Shown here in pieces: positions 26,823 through 34,952 of a DNA stretch of 64,000 bases. The stretch comes from Lachnospiraceae bacterium (GTDB lineage Bacteria; Bacillota; Clostridia; Lachnospirales; Lachnospiraceae), in NCBI GenBank assembly GCA_024685005.1, contig JAIKWF010000012.1:1-64000 (forward strand), given 5' to 3'. The translations under genes and the position numbers were made by a program. A model generated the notes under the pieces. That model had not been told where the DNA came from. It saw nothing but the letters and a program-made list of their open reading frames with translations, and did no database searches. Positions within the stretch are counted from its first letter, which is position 1. The number at the start of each line of letters is the position of its first letter.

Positions 26823-27794
26823 TCACTTTTTGTCCGTTTTCAGTTTTTTTGTTTTTCCCCAGGGGCCTTTACCAGCCGCGTTACAAGCACGTGCCTGCAC
26901 AGAAACTTTTTTTCCTTTTTTTACCTTAATGGTAAACAATTGTCCGGAAGATTGCTTCACGGTCTTCCACTTCTTGGCATTGCCCACTTTATACCTGATC
27001 TGGTATGCGGTGGCGCCGCTGACAGCCTGGACGGTCACCTTAACCTTGGCACCTTTGACGTTTGCAATCTTTGCCACCTGCGCCTTACCCGGTTTGCTGA
27101 TCTGGGGTGTCGGCTGGGTCGGCTCCTGCGTAGGCGTCGGGGTAGGCGCCTGATTCTGCACAACCCATTTGTATGTCCATTCGGTGGATATACCTCCAAC
27201 CATAACGCCGCCGCTGCTCTGACCCTGGGAGGTCTCTTCCAGGATTGTCATTGTCTCTCCGGCCTCTTTTCCGACAGGAACCTTATAATAGACGATTTCA
27301 CTTCCCTGCAGAACATGATTCGGTCCGGTACTGATGCTCAGATCCGCGCCGTAATTGGAATCATCGCTCTTCCGATAGAACTTGATCTTATTGCAATACA
27401 CATTGATCGAATTGCTGTGAATGAAATTCTTCATATTGTTGTCAACGGAAGTATTCAGGTTAAATGTTACGGTCTCTCCGCCGTTGATCTTGGTTGGTGC
27501 CATGGTAATACTGGTTGTAAAATGACCTTCCACATGGCCATCCGCATCCGTATCATAGCTGGTAGTCCGGTAATGATAGATCAATCCGGCAGCAGTATCG
27601 ATTTTATAGCTGAGCGCATGCTTCGTACCATAATACTCCTGCAGCCCGGGCGTGATCACCGGGCCGGATGTAAGGGACCAATACCCTCCCGTAGTTTCCG
27701 CAGCCTTTACCTCGGGGCAAACCAGCATCAGCGCACCCAGTATCACCGTCAGTACAAATGCCATCAAAACACCTTTTTGCCTTCTCATTGCCAT
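26823..27794 (-). CDS. Secreted protein with C-terminal fibronectin type III domain
   Basis: A 323-residue exported protein. The signal peptide spans MAMRRQKG and a hydrophobic core, with cleavage near PEVKAAE. Residues 35-215 are a beta-rich region with no recognised domain. A Pro/Thr/Gln linker (PTPTPTQEPTQPTPQ) leads to an FN3 domain with the YQIRYKV and VSVQARACNAAGKGPW signatures and a Lys-rich end. It resembles the tail of the protein at 5456-6997. ATG at 27794 has AAAGGAGG nine bases upstream; a longer frame adds 20 unlikely residues. Confidence 0.75.
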   Translation of the reverse strand: MAMRRQKGVLMAFVLTVILGALMLVCPEVKAAETTGGYWSLTSGPVITPGLQEYYGTKHALSYKIDTAAGLIYHYRTTSYDTDADGHVEGHFTTSITMAPTKINGGETVTFNLNTSVDNNMKNFIHSNSINVYCNKIKFYRKSDDSNYGADLSISTGPNHVLQGSEIVYYKVPVGKEAGETMTILEETSQGQSSGGVMVGGISTEWTYKWVVQNQAPTPTPTQEPTQPTPQISKPGKAQVAKIANVKGAKVKVTVQAVSGATAYQIRYKVGNAKKWKTVKQSSGQLFTIKVKKGKKVSVQARACNAAGKGPWGKTKKLKTDKK

Positions 27795-27891
27795 TGAAAC
27801 ATGCCTCCTTTCACATTCTAAAATCTCTTGTTTCACACCTCTTGTTGGTATCATCTCCTACATGATTTATCATAACATATGAAGCCATATT

Positions 27892-27918
27892 AAAAAAGTG
27901 GCGCCGGCGGCAGGCACC
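27892..27918 (-). terminator. Hairpin terminator after the 48-residue ORF, possibly REP-like
   Basis: On the minus strand GGUGCC (27918-27913) and GGCGCC (27905-27900) form a 6-bp stem with a seven-base loop, followed by ACUUUUUU. Its GGCGCCAC-T-run end also occurs in the repeat copy near 34911, so it may be a relative of the dispersed repeats rather than a dedicated terminator. Confidence 0.5.
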
Positions 27919-27936
27919 TGTGCATAATGATAATCA

Positions 27937-28083
27937 CTATCGTTGGTTCATACCATCAAATCTATTTTGTAATTGATTTTCTGGAATGAAATACCAATAA
28001 TCAAAATCTATCAAATTCAACTCTTTTAATTTTACATATCCATTTGGATAATTATAATTTAATAGTATACTCATTTCGTTCAT
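27937..28083 (-). CDS. Short AT-rich ORF, probable gene fragment
   Basis: A 48-codon frame starting ATG at 28083 with AAGGGAG about seven bases upstream, ending TAG. The product begins MNEMSILLNYNYPNGYVK and ends FDGMNQR. Its composition is far more AT-rich than every neighbour (codons such as TTA, AAT, ATA dominate). No complete domain is visible; the WYFIP segment faintly recalls SMI1/KNR4-type (SUKH) proteins, but that is weak. Most likely a recently acquired, truncated gene. The surrounding 27855-28221 interval otherwise holds only a hairpin and a repeat copy. Confidence 0.45.
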   Translation of the reverse strand: MNEMSILLNYNYPNGYVKLKELNLIDFDYWYFIPENQLQNRFDGMNQR

Positions 28084-28175
28084 AGCTAATCTCCCTTAAT
28101 TTGAGTTTTCCATTTTCCATCCTCCCATCGGATTATTGCTTCTAAATGAGGCTTTTTGTTTTCCTATCCTTAGAC

Positions 28176-28215
28176 TCATTTTGGCCCCCCCGGGACGGAG
28201 TCAGTGGGTCATTTT
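28176..28215 (+). repeat. REP-like palindromic repeat, copy a
   Basis: Carries the core CCCGGGACGGAGTCAGTGGG with ATTTTGG and TCATTTT ends. It lies just beyond the stop of the zinc-ribbon gene (28222). Orientation here is called forward: GGGACGGAGTCA reads on the plus strand. Confidence 0.85.
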
Positions 28216-28221
28216 CAAACA

Positions 28222-29088
28222 TTACCAGTCCGAATCCCAGTCTGAAGTGCCGGAATCCCAGGAATCGTTGCTGTCCCATGAGCTGCCACTATCCCAGTCG
28301 TTGCTGTTGTAGGAATCATCACTGCTGCTTGTGCTCGAGCTGTAGTCATCATACCATGTCGAGTCTTCAAACCGTGCTCCTTCATGATCGTAGATCCGGT
28401 ATTGCGCGGCGGTATCGTCTGTGATCAAATCATTCAGGAAATCACAATCATTATTCAGTAACCAGTCATCATCATCTGCCTGGTATTCATACCAATGCGA
28501 TTTCTGATAATAATAGTCCTTGCCATTGTAGCGATAATATCCCCTTGACGGAGAGTGATCTAATGAAGATGCCAGAAAGATCATCGCAACCGCAAAAAAG
28601 GAGGCGCCGCATTGCACGTACAAAAACATCTTCATGATCTTTGAAAAGGTCGATCCGATCCTCTTGGCGCGCGCACTTTTTCTGACCGGCCGGTTGCTTG
28701 TCTGATTGCGCGCCGCATTATTTTTCTTTTGCTCAGCTATTTCTGTCCTCAGCCGCTGATAAAGCTCATTGACGGCATAGCCCTCATCTGATCCCTGATA
28801 ACGTACAGCTCTCTCGCCGTTTGCCTTATTCTTGTAAACGACAAAATCGCCGTTATCATCTTTGTAAATACCGAATGCTCTCGGCTCTTTGATATTTTTA
28901 CCGATGAAAAAACGTGTGACCTGCTCCGGTGGCAGCTTATGATCCACATACCATTGCCTTAGTTCTTCAATAGTCTGCGGCTGTGTTTTCGCCATTCTGT
29001 TCACTCCGGATAAAGCGGCGCCGCAGTATGGACATGTATGAAGGCTTTCCTCGACCATCTGGCCACAGTAATCGCATTTGATCTGCAT
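28222..29088 (-). CDS. Zinc-ribbon membrane protein with acidic Ser/Asp/Trp tail
   Basis: A 288-residue protein. The N-terminus is a zinc ribbon (CDYCGQ ... CPYCGA). Residues 35-120 contain a soluble domain with FGIYKDDNGDFVVYKNKANGERAVRY, seen in other Clostridia proteins of unknown role. A single hydrophobic helix spans about 155-175. The exterior part has a GYYRYNGKDYYYQ segment and ends in a low-complexity SSWDSNDSWDSGTSDWDSDW tail. ATG at 29088 with GGAAAGGTGG is chosen over an earlier GTG. It follows the PrsW-like gene by 5 bp, so they are coupled. Confidence 0.65.
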   Translation of the reverse strand: MQIKCDYCGQMVEESLHTCPYCGAALSGVNRMAKTQPQTIEELRQWYVDHKLPPEQVTRFFIGKNIKEPRAFGIYKDDNGDFVVYKNKANGERAVRYQGSDEGYAVNELYQRLRTEIAEQKKNNAARNQTSNRPVRKSARAKRIGSTFSKIMKMFLYVQCGASFFAVAMIFLASSLDHSPSRGYYRYNGKDYYYQKSHWYEYQADDDDWLLNNDCDFLNDLITDDTAAQYRIYDHEGARFEDSTWYDDYSSSTSSSDDSYNSNDWDSGSSWDSNDSWDSGTSDWDSDW

Positions 29089-29093
29089 CCCGC

Positions 29094-29852
29094 TTACCAC
29101 CTTTCCGTTTCTTGAAACGATGCCATTTCCTCTTTGCTCAGTTCCGCATCAGCAAGTCCTGCCAGCTTTGTATCATGCCCGGAAAGATATATGATTTCCC
29201 GCAGAGATATGATCATGCATACAATTTCGTATATGATCAGGAAAATATAGAAAACCGTCGTCTGTATTCGCATGCAAAAGTCATAGATCCCAAACATAAT
29301 GGCCGGGATCAGCAGTGTTTCCGCCAGATACAGCCGGGTCGAGCCGCTATCTTTTAGCCCTTCGCAGTTTTTCGTCTTTCCGTAAAAACAACCCATAAAC
29401 ACTGCGCTGATCATATGCCCTACCAGCGACAGCAGGAGGACGCCGGGCTGAAAGCCTCTGCCCCTGAAGATCCGGATCAGATTTCCTGTTACTGTCACGC
29501 CAAGGGCGATCGTGATCGCATAGACCACTGCGTCAAATGTATAGTTGAACTCCTTTGCCTTCCAGGTCAGAAGATAAAGCACCAGGAAAATGCAAACCTG
29601 TTCCGGCAGCGCTTTGAGCAAAAAGCTGTCAGCAAACTGAAAAAACATAAGATTCTTTCCGGTATATAAAGATTGCAGCACCATATATCCCAGAGCGCCC
29701 GCCGCAAAAGAAAGCAGACCGGCTAAAATACCGCTGACAAGGAGCTTCGCCAAAAGAGAGGCCGGCTCTTTTTCAATCTTATCCAGTCTGTACACCATGA
29801 TAAAGACAATGATGCCCGGAAAAACAGCGAAAATGAGTTCCAGTGCAAGCAA
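29094..29852 (-). CDS. PrsW-like membrane protein lacking catalytic glutamates
   Basis: A 252-residue polytopic protein (about seven helices) whose layout follows the PrsW intramembrane protease family: DKIEKEP after the first helix, FNYTFDAVVYAITIALG, and GHMISAVFMGCFYG. Family members need a Glu-Glu-x-x-Lys motif and a second Glu before the FDG/VENI block. Here the first reads PEQVCIF and the second TVTGN, so the metal or catalytic glutamates are missing while the histidine of the third motif remains. It may be a non-proteolytic relative. TTG start with GGAGG upstream. Confidence 0.65.
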   Translation of the reverse strand: MLALELIFAVFPGIIVFIMVYRLDKIEKEPASLLAKLLVSGILAGLLSFAAGALGYMVLQSLYTGKNLMFFQFADSFLLKALPEQVCIFLVLYLLTWKAKEFNYTFDAVVYAITIALGVTVTGNLIRIFRGRGFQPGVLLLSLVGHMISAVFMGCFYGKTKNCEGLKDSGSTRLYLAETLLIPAIMFGIYDFCMRIQTTVFYIFLIIYEIVCMIISLREIIYLSGHDTKLAGLADAELSKEEMASFQETERW

Positions 29853-30050
29853 AAGATCACCTCCATATCAAAAATCCGTGAGGGATATCCCTCTTATTCC
29901 GTCCTTCGTTGAAACGCCTTCGCCCGGAGACAGATTGGTCACGCATTTGAAGCCATACTTAGTGTTAATGACATCATGATCCAATGTCATCAGTATGCAA
30001 CGTCATGACCTCTGAAATGCGTTCACTTTCTGCTACAGCGCCTTGCGTTT

Positions 30051-30668
30051 TTAATCGATAAAATGGGTCCAGGCATGTTCTTCCGTTTCGGGCAAACCGA
30101 ATTTTTCCTTCCCCAAAGCAATGCTTTTGATCAGGAAAGACATGTTTCTGGCAAGGACTCTCATCGTCTGCAGACCTTCGAGGTCTTTTGCTGCCTGCCC
30201 TTTTTCCCTTCCGTGAACGCTGTTCCAGTACTGGCTTGATGCTATTGGCATATTGCTGATCGTAAAATACTTGTTCAGCACATCAAAGGATGCGGAACAC
30301 CCTCCTCTTCTGGCTACCGCAACACCCGCACCGACCTTCATGGTCTTATCAAAATGCGTGCTGTAAAACAGTCTGTCAAGGCATGCGATCAGCGTCGCAT
30401 TGGGGGAAGCATAATACACCGGTGAAGCGACCACCAGTCCATCCGCTTCCTCAAACTTCGCTGCCAGCTCATTTACCGGATCATCAAAAACGCATTTTCC
30501 GTTTTTCGCGCAACTTCCGCATGCGATGCAGCCTCTGATATCCTGGTTCCCGATCCTAACAACATCGCATTCCATGCCTTCGTCTGTGAAGATCTTTACC
30601 ATCTCGTTTACGGCAATGGATGTATTGCCGCCTTCTCTCGGACTTGCATTGATCAAAAGTACTTTCAT
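30051..30668 (-). CDS. Flavodoxin-fold NAD(P)H-dependent FMN reductase / iron-sulfur flavoprotein-like
   Basis: A 205-residue flavodoxin-like protein with the phosphate-binding start LINASPREGGNTS, the cysteine cluster CIACGSCAKNGKC (residues 47-59) that can hold a 4Fe-4S centre, and ASPVYYASPNATL for FMN binding. Such proteins move electrons from NAD(P)H or ferredoxin to quinones or other acceptors. AAAGGAG before the ATG. The 198 bp downstream to the next gene hold no supported feature. Confidence 0.85.
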   Translation of the reverse strand: MKVLLINASPREGGNTSIAVNEMVKIFTDEGMECDVVRIGNQDIRGCIACGSCAKNGKCVFDDPVNELAAKFEEADGLVVASPVYYASPNATLIACLDRLFYSTHFDKTMKVGAGVAVARRGGCSASFDVLNKYFTISNMPIASSQYWNSVHGREKGQAAKDLEGLQTMRVLARNMSFLIKSIALGKEKFGLPETEEHAWTHFID

Positions 30669-30788
30669 CTCGTTCTCCTTTCTTCAGGCTTTTTCACCGG
30701 TCTTTGATTACTGTGTTCTGAATACTTTGTTCTGATTGCTGTGATTTCAGGCAATATTCCGATCAGATCGGCCGGATCATACGTAAAT

Positions 30789-30821
30789 ATGACCCACTGA
30801 CTCCGTCCCGCGGGGCCATTT
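30789..30821 (-). repeat. REP-like palindromic repeat, copy b
   Basis: Reverse orientation: ATGACCCACTGACTCCGTCC on the plus strand, then CGCGGGGCCATTT. It ends one base before the stop codon of the broken epimerase gene at 30823. Confidence 0.85.
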
Positions 30822-30822
30822 G

Positions 30823-32042
30823 TTACAGTGCTGCCGCAAATGATTTTTCCGGGAATTGCAGATAGGGATAGATCATCGCCTGAACGGCGTGATACAGGTC
30901 CGGTTTTCCCGGCCATACCGTTGCGATCACTTTGTTATCCCGATCCAGCTGATGATACCAGGAACCCTGCTCGTGATCCGCCACATAAACATCCAGATAT
31001 TCCATGAAACTGTGATAATCCTCCGCAAACATCGGATTGTCCGTGATCCGATAAAGCAGCGAGGATGTATTGATTGCTTCTGCCAGTACCCAGTGCATTC
31101 TGTCGTGGATCACTGGTTTTCTCTCCCAGTCTACGGTATAGCAAAACCCCGGGGATCCGTCAACGCTCCATGCATTCTCCATCGCCCGGGCATACAAGGT
31201 CAGGGCTGCATTTTGGTAAGCATTATAATCTCTGTCCCCTACAGTGGGATCGGAAAGTGCCCATTGCAGGATCAGTCTTGCCCATTCTATCGAATGCCCC
31301 GGCGTGGTGCCGTATGGCTTGAACGGATCATCGGGTTTTTCCCTGTTATACTGCAGCTCAGCGCTCCATCCTTCCGAAAAATGTTCGGGAAGAACACCTT
31401 CATATTGCAGCATCCAGCCGATCACATGATCTATGATCCTTCCGGCCCGACGGCGATGCGTGTTTTCCCCGTTGCATCAGCCGCCGCCAGTAAAGCCTCC
31501 ACCGTATGCATATTTGCGTTCAATCCTCTGTAGTCTGACAATGTGGAAAATGATGCATCCCACTGATCTGTTGCCAGCCCCGTATCATCATCCCAAAAAT
31601 ACTGATCAAAGACCCGAAGCGCCTCTTCAAGCAGTCTGTCTGCATTCCGGCAACCGGTCAATACTCCGGAGCATGCTGCCAGAATCACAAACGCATGGGT
31701 ATAGCATTGCTTTTCCGGTATCGGTGTTCCTTTCGCAGTGATCCCTGCATACCAGCCTCCGTTTTTTTCATCATGAAGTTCACCCAGAAGCCCCCTTATG
31801 GCTGCTTCTGCCAGAGCTTTACTTCCGGAAACTCCCAACTTTTCGCCAAGGCAATAGACATGAGCCATCCGTGCCGTGATCCACGTTTCTCTGGGTCTGA
31901 GGATAATCGGCCTGCCGTCCTCGCCAAGATAATAGGCGCTTCCGCCGAGGGAGGCAAATCCCCTGCCAAATGAAAGCAGCGTATCTCTTTGCTTTCTCAA
32001 ATACTCCCGGTTCTCTGCTGTGCCATAATCGTATTTTTCCAT
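30823..32042 (-). pseudogene. AGE-family epimerase, copy 2, single-base frameshift
   Basis: A close paralogue of the gene at 25586-26806, with ETWITARMAHVYCLGEKLG, RGLNANMHTVEALLAA, GHSIEWARLILQWAL and HDRMHWVLAEAIN in the same order. The frame breaks near 31456: the N-terminal part (32042 leftward) reads DATGKTR and then runs to a stop at 31431, while the adjacent frame continues HRRRAGRIIDHVIGWM. Deletion of one base in an Arg codon explains it. The rest is intact over about 406 residues, so the lesion is recent or an assembly error. AAAGGAG precedes the start. Confidence 0.85.
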
Positions 32043-32053
32043 GCGGTCTCCTT

Positions 32054-32695
32054 TTATGGCGTATAAAGCCCTTTTACGACGCCGTAAGAAAGAACATTTC
32101 CAACGCTTCCGTCTTTTGCCGTATTCAGCATCGTTAATTTGTCTCTGATCGAATCTCCCGTTGTATCCAGCAGAAAGCTGCTTTTCTCGGGTTCACCCGC
32201 CAGCGCAATAACGTACACATCATACTCATGGGTTTCCGGCGGATACGGACCGACGTATCCGTTTTCCTTTCCGGAGAACATTCCCGCCTCCAGCTCGGTC
32301 TGCGAAACGATCTCAAACCAGTGCAGCCAGTTTCCCGCATCCTTATCCAGCATAAGAACCACATATCTGTCAGCCCCGTCAATCGCATCCCAGGAAAGCT
32401 GCGGGGATCTGTTCTCATGCTTTGCGCCGGTCTCAGTCAGCCAATTTCCGTCCTCCAGACTTGTGCTGCTGACATCAAATACAGGGAGCTGTTCCTCCGA
32501 AACGCTCCCGGATGCAGCTCCGCTTTCGGTCTTATCAGTCTCCTGTGTCTCTCCCTCAGCTACTGTCTGCTCTGTCCCGTCAGCGCCCTTTTCCGGATCC
32601 TTCTGTCCGCAGCCGGTTGCCATAATCACTCCGAGGATCAGCATCCCTGTGCCAAGCCATATCTGCAAGGCGCTGTGTTTCTTACTCTTTCCCAT
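32054..32695 (-). CDS. Lipoprotein with YbhB/YbcL (PEBP-like) domain
   Basis: A 213-residue lipoprotein: MGKSKKHS, hydrophobic stretch and lipobox ATGC (Cys near residue 29), then an acidic linker. Residues 75-213 are a phosphatidylethanolamine-binding/Raf-kinase-inhibitor-like fold with ENRSPQLSWDAIDGADRYVVLMLD, WLHWFEI, GYVGPYPPETHEYDVYVIAL. Ligand unknown. It lies 11 bp before the frameshifted epimerase. Confidence 0.85.
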   Translation of the reverse strand: MGKSKKHSALQIWLGTGMLILGVIMATGCGQKDPEKGADGTEQTVAEGETQETDKTESGAASGSVSEEQLPVFDVSSTSLEDGNWLTETGAKHENRSPQLSWDAIDGADRYVVLMLDKDAGNWLHWFEIVSQTELEAGMFSGKENGYVGPYPPETHEYDVYVIALAGEPEKSSFLLDTTGDSIRDKLTMLNTAKDGSVGNVLSYGVVKGLYTP

Positions 32696-32750
32696 ATCTA
32701 TGTTCTCCCTCCCTCTTTAAAAGATATTTCGTGTGTTGTACTTTCATAAT

Positions 32751-32783
32751 GCACCCCCGGGACGGAGTCAGTGGGCCATTTTT
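32751..32783 (+). repeat. REP-like palindromic repeat, copy c
   Basis: Forward orientation: CACCCCCGGGACGGAGTCAG then TGGGCCATTTTT. It abuts the stop codon of the FMN oxidase gene (32785). Confidence 0.87.
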
Positions 32784-32784
32784 C

Positions 32785-33702
32785 TCATTTTCCGTTCAGC
32801 TCACGTCTCCAAAAGCACAAAACCGAATCATCTATATCCGCAGGCTTCGCAAAGCCGCAGCAACTCATCATATATCTGAGTTCATCCTCTACAGTTCTCA
32901 GAAATCCTGCCAGGCCTTCAGTGCCGTCTTTTTCCAAAGAAGGAAGCATGGCTCTTCCCACAGCAGCTGCATCCGCTCCCAGTGCCAGCGCCTTAAACAC
33001 ATCAGCCCCCGAGGCGATCCCACAATCCACGATGATCTGCACATCCTTGCCCTGCAGCGCTTCTTTGATCTGCGGTAATATCATAAGCGGCGGAACAGCA
33101 TAAGGAATCCTGCCGTGATGGTGACTGACAATGATCGCTTTTGCACCGATCGCTGCACATTTTACAGCATCGGTCACACTCAGTACGCCCTTAACAACAA
33201 AAGGCAGCTTTGTGAGCTCCACATAAGATTGCAGCATTTCCTTAGTCTGCGACGCCATCTCTTCTCCTACTACGATGTCAGCGCCCTTTTCTCCGAAAAT
33301 ATGGTCTATATCCATGCCGATCCCGACAGCGCCTGCCGCTTCCGCAAACTGCATCTGGTCAAGGATCTTGCCGTGATCCGCATATGGTTTCACGATCCTG
33401 ACAGTGTCGGCGCCGGTATCGATGATCTTTTGGAACATTTCATTTTCCATCATCCCACAGAAATTCAGGGCCTCACATTCCTTTGCCGCAAGGGAATATT
33501 CCTCCAGACCGTTTTTTTGTCTGCCATTATATACCCCCAGGTGGGAAAAGGCCGGCATCACGACCGGCATAGAGTATTTCCTGCCAAAAATACTGACAGA
33601 AGTATCCGCTACAACGGAATCAATATACCTGGCTTTTACCAGGATCGAATCCATATACTCCTGCGTGATCTCGTTTGCATCAGTTTTTCTCGTATAACCC
33701 AT
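32785..33702 (-). CDS. FMN-dependent alpha-hydroxy acid dehydrogenase family protein
   Basis: A 305-residue TIM-barrel flavoenzyme. It has the family's SMPVVMPAFSHLG entry, GIGMDIDHI, the lysine of PFVVKGVLSVTDAVKC, and the catalytic-region SHHHGRIPYAVPP with the conserved His-x-x-Arg, then IIVDCGIASGADVFKALALGADAAAVGR for FMN phosphate binding. It is shorter than lactate oxidases, matching a Clostridia subgroup of unknown substrate. The start (AAAGGAGG upstream) overlaps the end of the isomerase gene by 23 bp, indicating coupling. Confidence 0.85.
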   Translation of the reverse strand: MGYTRKTDANEITQEYMDSILVKARYIDSVVADTSVSIFGRKYSMPVVMPAFSHLGVYNGRQKNGLEEYSLAAKECEALNFCGMMENEMFQKIIDTGADTVRIVKPYADHGKILDQMQFAEAAGAVGIGMDIDHIFGEKGADIVVGEEMASQTKEMLQSYVELTKLPFVVKGVLSVTDAVKCAAIGAKAIIVSHHHGRIPYAVPPLMILPQIKEALQGKDVQIIVDCGIASGADVFKALALGADAAAVGRAMLPSLEKDGTEGLAGFLRTVEDELRYMMSCCGFAKPADIDDSVLCFWRRELNGK

Positions 33703-34513
33703 ACAATACCTCCTTTAAGTAGCCCATGTAAGCTATATATTCCTCATCCGATTCCAAATGCTCCAGGATCATAGGCATATCCGGATCGAGGGCATGCATT
33801 TTTTCAACATAATACCGGATCGGAAATTCACCCTTTCCGGGTGCGCATTCCATCAGCTGCGCAGTATAGGCACCGGACAAATGAATATCTTTAATATGAC
33901 AGCTTCTGATATGATCGCCCAGGAGCTCGATGCATCGGTCCACCAGTTCCTCGGGATGGAAATATCGCTCTATGGAGCTTGTCATGTTGATGATGTCCAC
34001 ATGTACCGCAAACCGGTCTCTTTCTACTTCCTCCAAAAGCTGGTTGTAATCCGCCGGATCCGTAGGAATCATCCAGGGCATAGGCTCTAAGGTAAAATAC
34101 GTCCGCCTGATATTCGCCGTATCGATGATCTCTCTGACCATCTGAATGGTTTCCTTTCGTGCCTGCCGGGAAAAATTTTCCCGATAGGCTCCGTCCCATC
34201 GCGGTCCGAATGCCCCCGCCACATTGACACAGCATCTGGCTCCGAGAAAATCCGCAAGGCGAAGCTGACGGATACAATAGTCCTGGTTTTCTTTTTTCTC
34301 CCTTGCATCCGGCGAAAGGGCATTTCTCCATATTCCCACCTCCGCGATGGAAAGACCTGCCGCATCCGCTGCATCCTTGTAGGCAAGGATCTTGCTCTCA
34401 TCTTCATCGCTCTGGACAGGAAAAACAACCGTCCTGCATCCCAAAGCGACCTGTTTCTCAGCCCATTCCTTAGGAGAGCTGTGCTGCAATGGTGATGATG
34501 TTCCAAGTCTCAT
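33680..34513 (-). CDS. Sugar phosphate isomerase/epimerase (xylose isomerase-like TIM barrel)
   Basis: A 277-residue AP endonuclease family 2 fold. Visible blocks are MRLGTSSPLQ, LEPMPWMIPTDPADYNQLLEE (metal-ligand Glu), VHVDIINM, SCHIKDIHLSG (His-Lys-Asp ligands), APGKGEFPIRYYV and MILEHLES. The substrate is unknown, but coupling to the FMN oxidase suggests a sugar-acid pathway. AAGGGGG before the ATG at 34513; a 42-codon upstream extension is not coding. Confidence 0.85.
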   Translation of the reverse strand: MRLGTSSPLQHSSPKEWAEKQVALGCRTVVFPVQSDEDESKILAYKDAADAAGLSIAEVGIWRNALSPDAREKKENQDYCIRQLRLADFLGARCCVNVAGAFGPRWDGAYRENFSRQARKETIQMVREIIDTANIRRTYFTLEPMPWMIPTDPADYNQLLEEVERDRFAVHVDIINMTSSIERYFHPEELVDRCIELLGDHIRSCHIKDIHLSGAYTAQLMECAPGKGEFPIRYYVEKMHALDPDMPMILEHLESDEEYIAYMGYLKEVLYGLYEKN

Positions 34514-34648
34514 ATTGTCCCCCTTATGATGGATTCGTATTTTTTGACGCCTTTTCTCGGCCTTTACCGCTGACCCGCACATAGTTTTTGACTTCTGCAT
34601 TTTTGCGGCGGATCCGGCTGCGTCGATTGCATTTTTCATGGGGCAGTA

Positions 34649-34830
34649 TCATTTGGATACTTTCAGAGATCTTAAATACTGTTTCTGTTCCTCATCCAGA
34701 AAATGCTCCCTCAGCATGCCTACCCCAAATCTCACCGTATAGGGATGTAAGGTATTATCTTTTGCTGCATTTCACGGTATTTAAGATCCTGAAGGCTTTT
34801 CAGTCTCTGATGAAGCTTTGTCTGATTCAT
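34649..34830 (-). pseudogene. Remnant of a DNA alkylation repair (AlkD-like) gene
   Basis: Two short frames on the minus strand add up to pieces of an AlkD-type HEAT-repeat glycosylase. One from 34830 reads MNQTKLHQRLKSLQDLKYRE and on to KIIPYIP. It shifts into TVRFGVGMLREHFLDEEQ and ends at 34649. The first resembles the family's N-terminal helix, the second its RFGIGML-type helix; the sequence between and the remainder are missing. It fills part of the 433-bp gap between the isomerase and the next gene. Identification rests on remembered family motifs. Confidence 0.5.
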
Positions 34831-34841
34831 ATGTCGGCTCC

Positions 34842-34886
34842 TTGTATTTCTTGTATTTCCTGTATTTCCTATATTTCTTGTATTCC
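34842..34886 (+). repeat. Tandem 9-bp repeat, five units
   Basis: Units TTGTATTTC, TTGTATTTC, CTGTATTTC, CTATATTTC, TTGTATTCC run head to tail. They lie directly upstream of the AlkD remnant and may be a slippage-prone microsatellite. Confidence 0.8.
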
Positions 34887-34910
34887 TGTTATTCTGAAAT
34901 ATTTCAATGG

Positions 34911-34952
34911 AAAAAGGTGGCGCCCCTCTGACTCTGTCCCCGGGGTTCATTT
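34911..34952 (-). repeat. REP-like palindromic repeat, copy d (divergent end)
   Basis: Reverse orientation: GACTCTGTCCCCGGGGTTCA with one core change, and a different left end (AAAAAGGTGGCGCCCC). Its right end supplies the TGA stop codon (34949-34947) of the next gene. Confidence 0.8.

Noticed and set aside
34842-34886. Short tandem repeats as a CRISPR array
   Set aside because: Nine-base units without spacers and no cas genes nearby.
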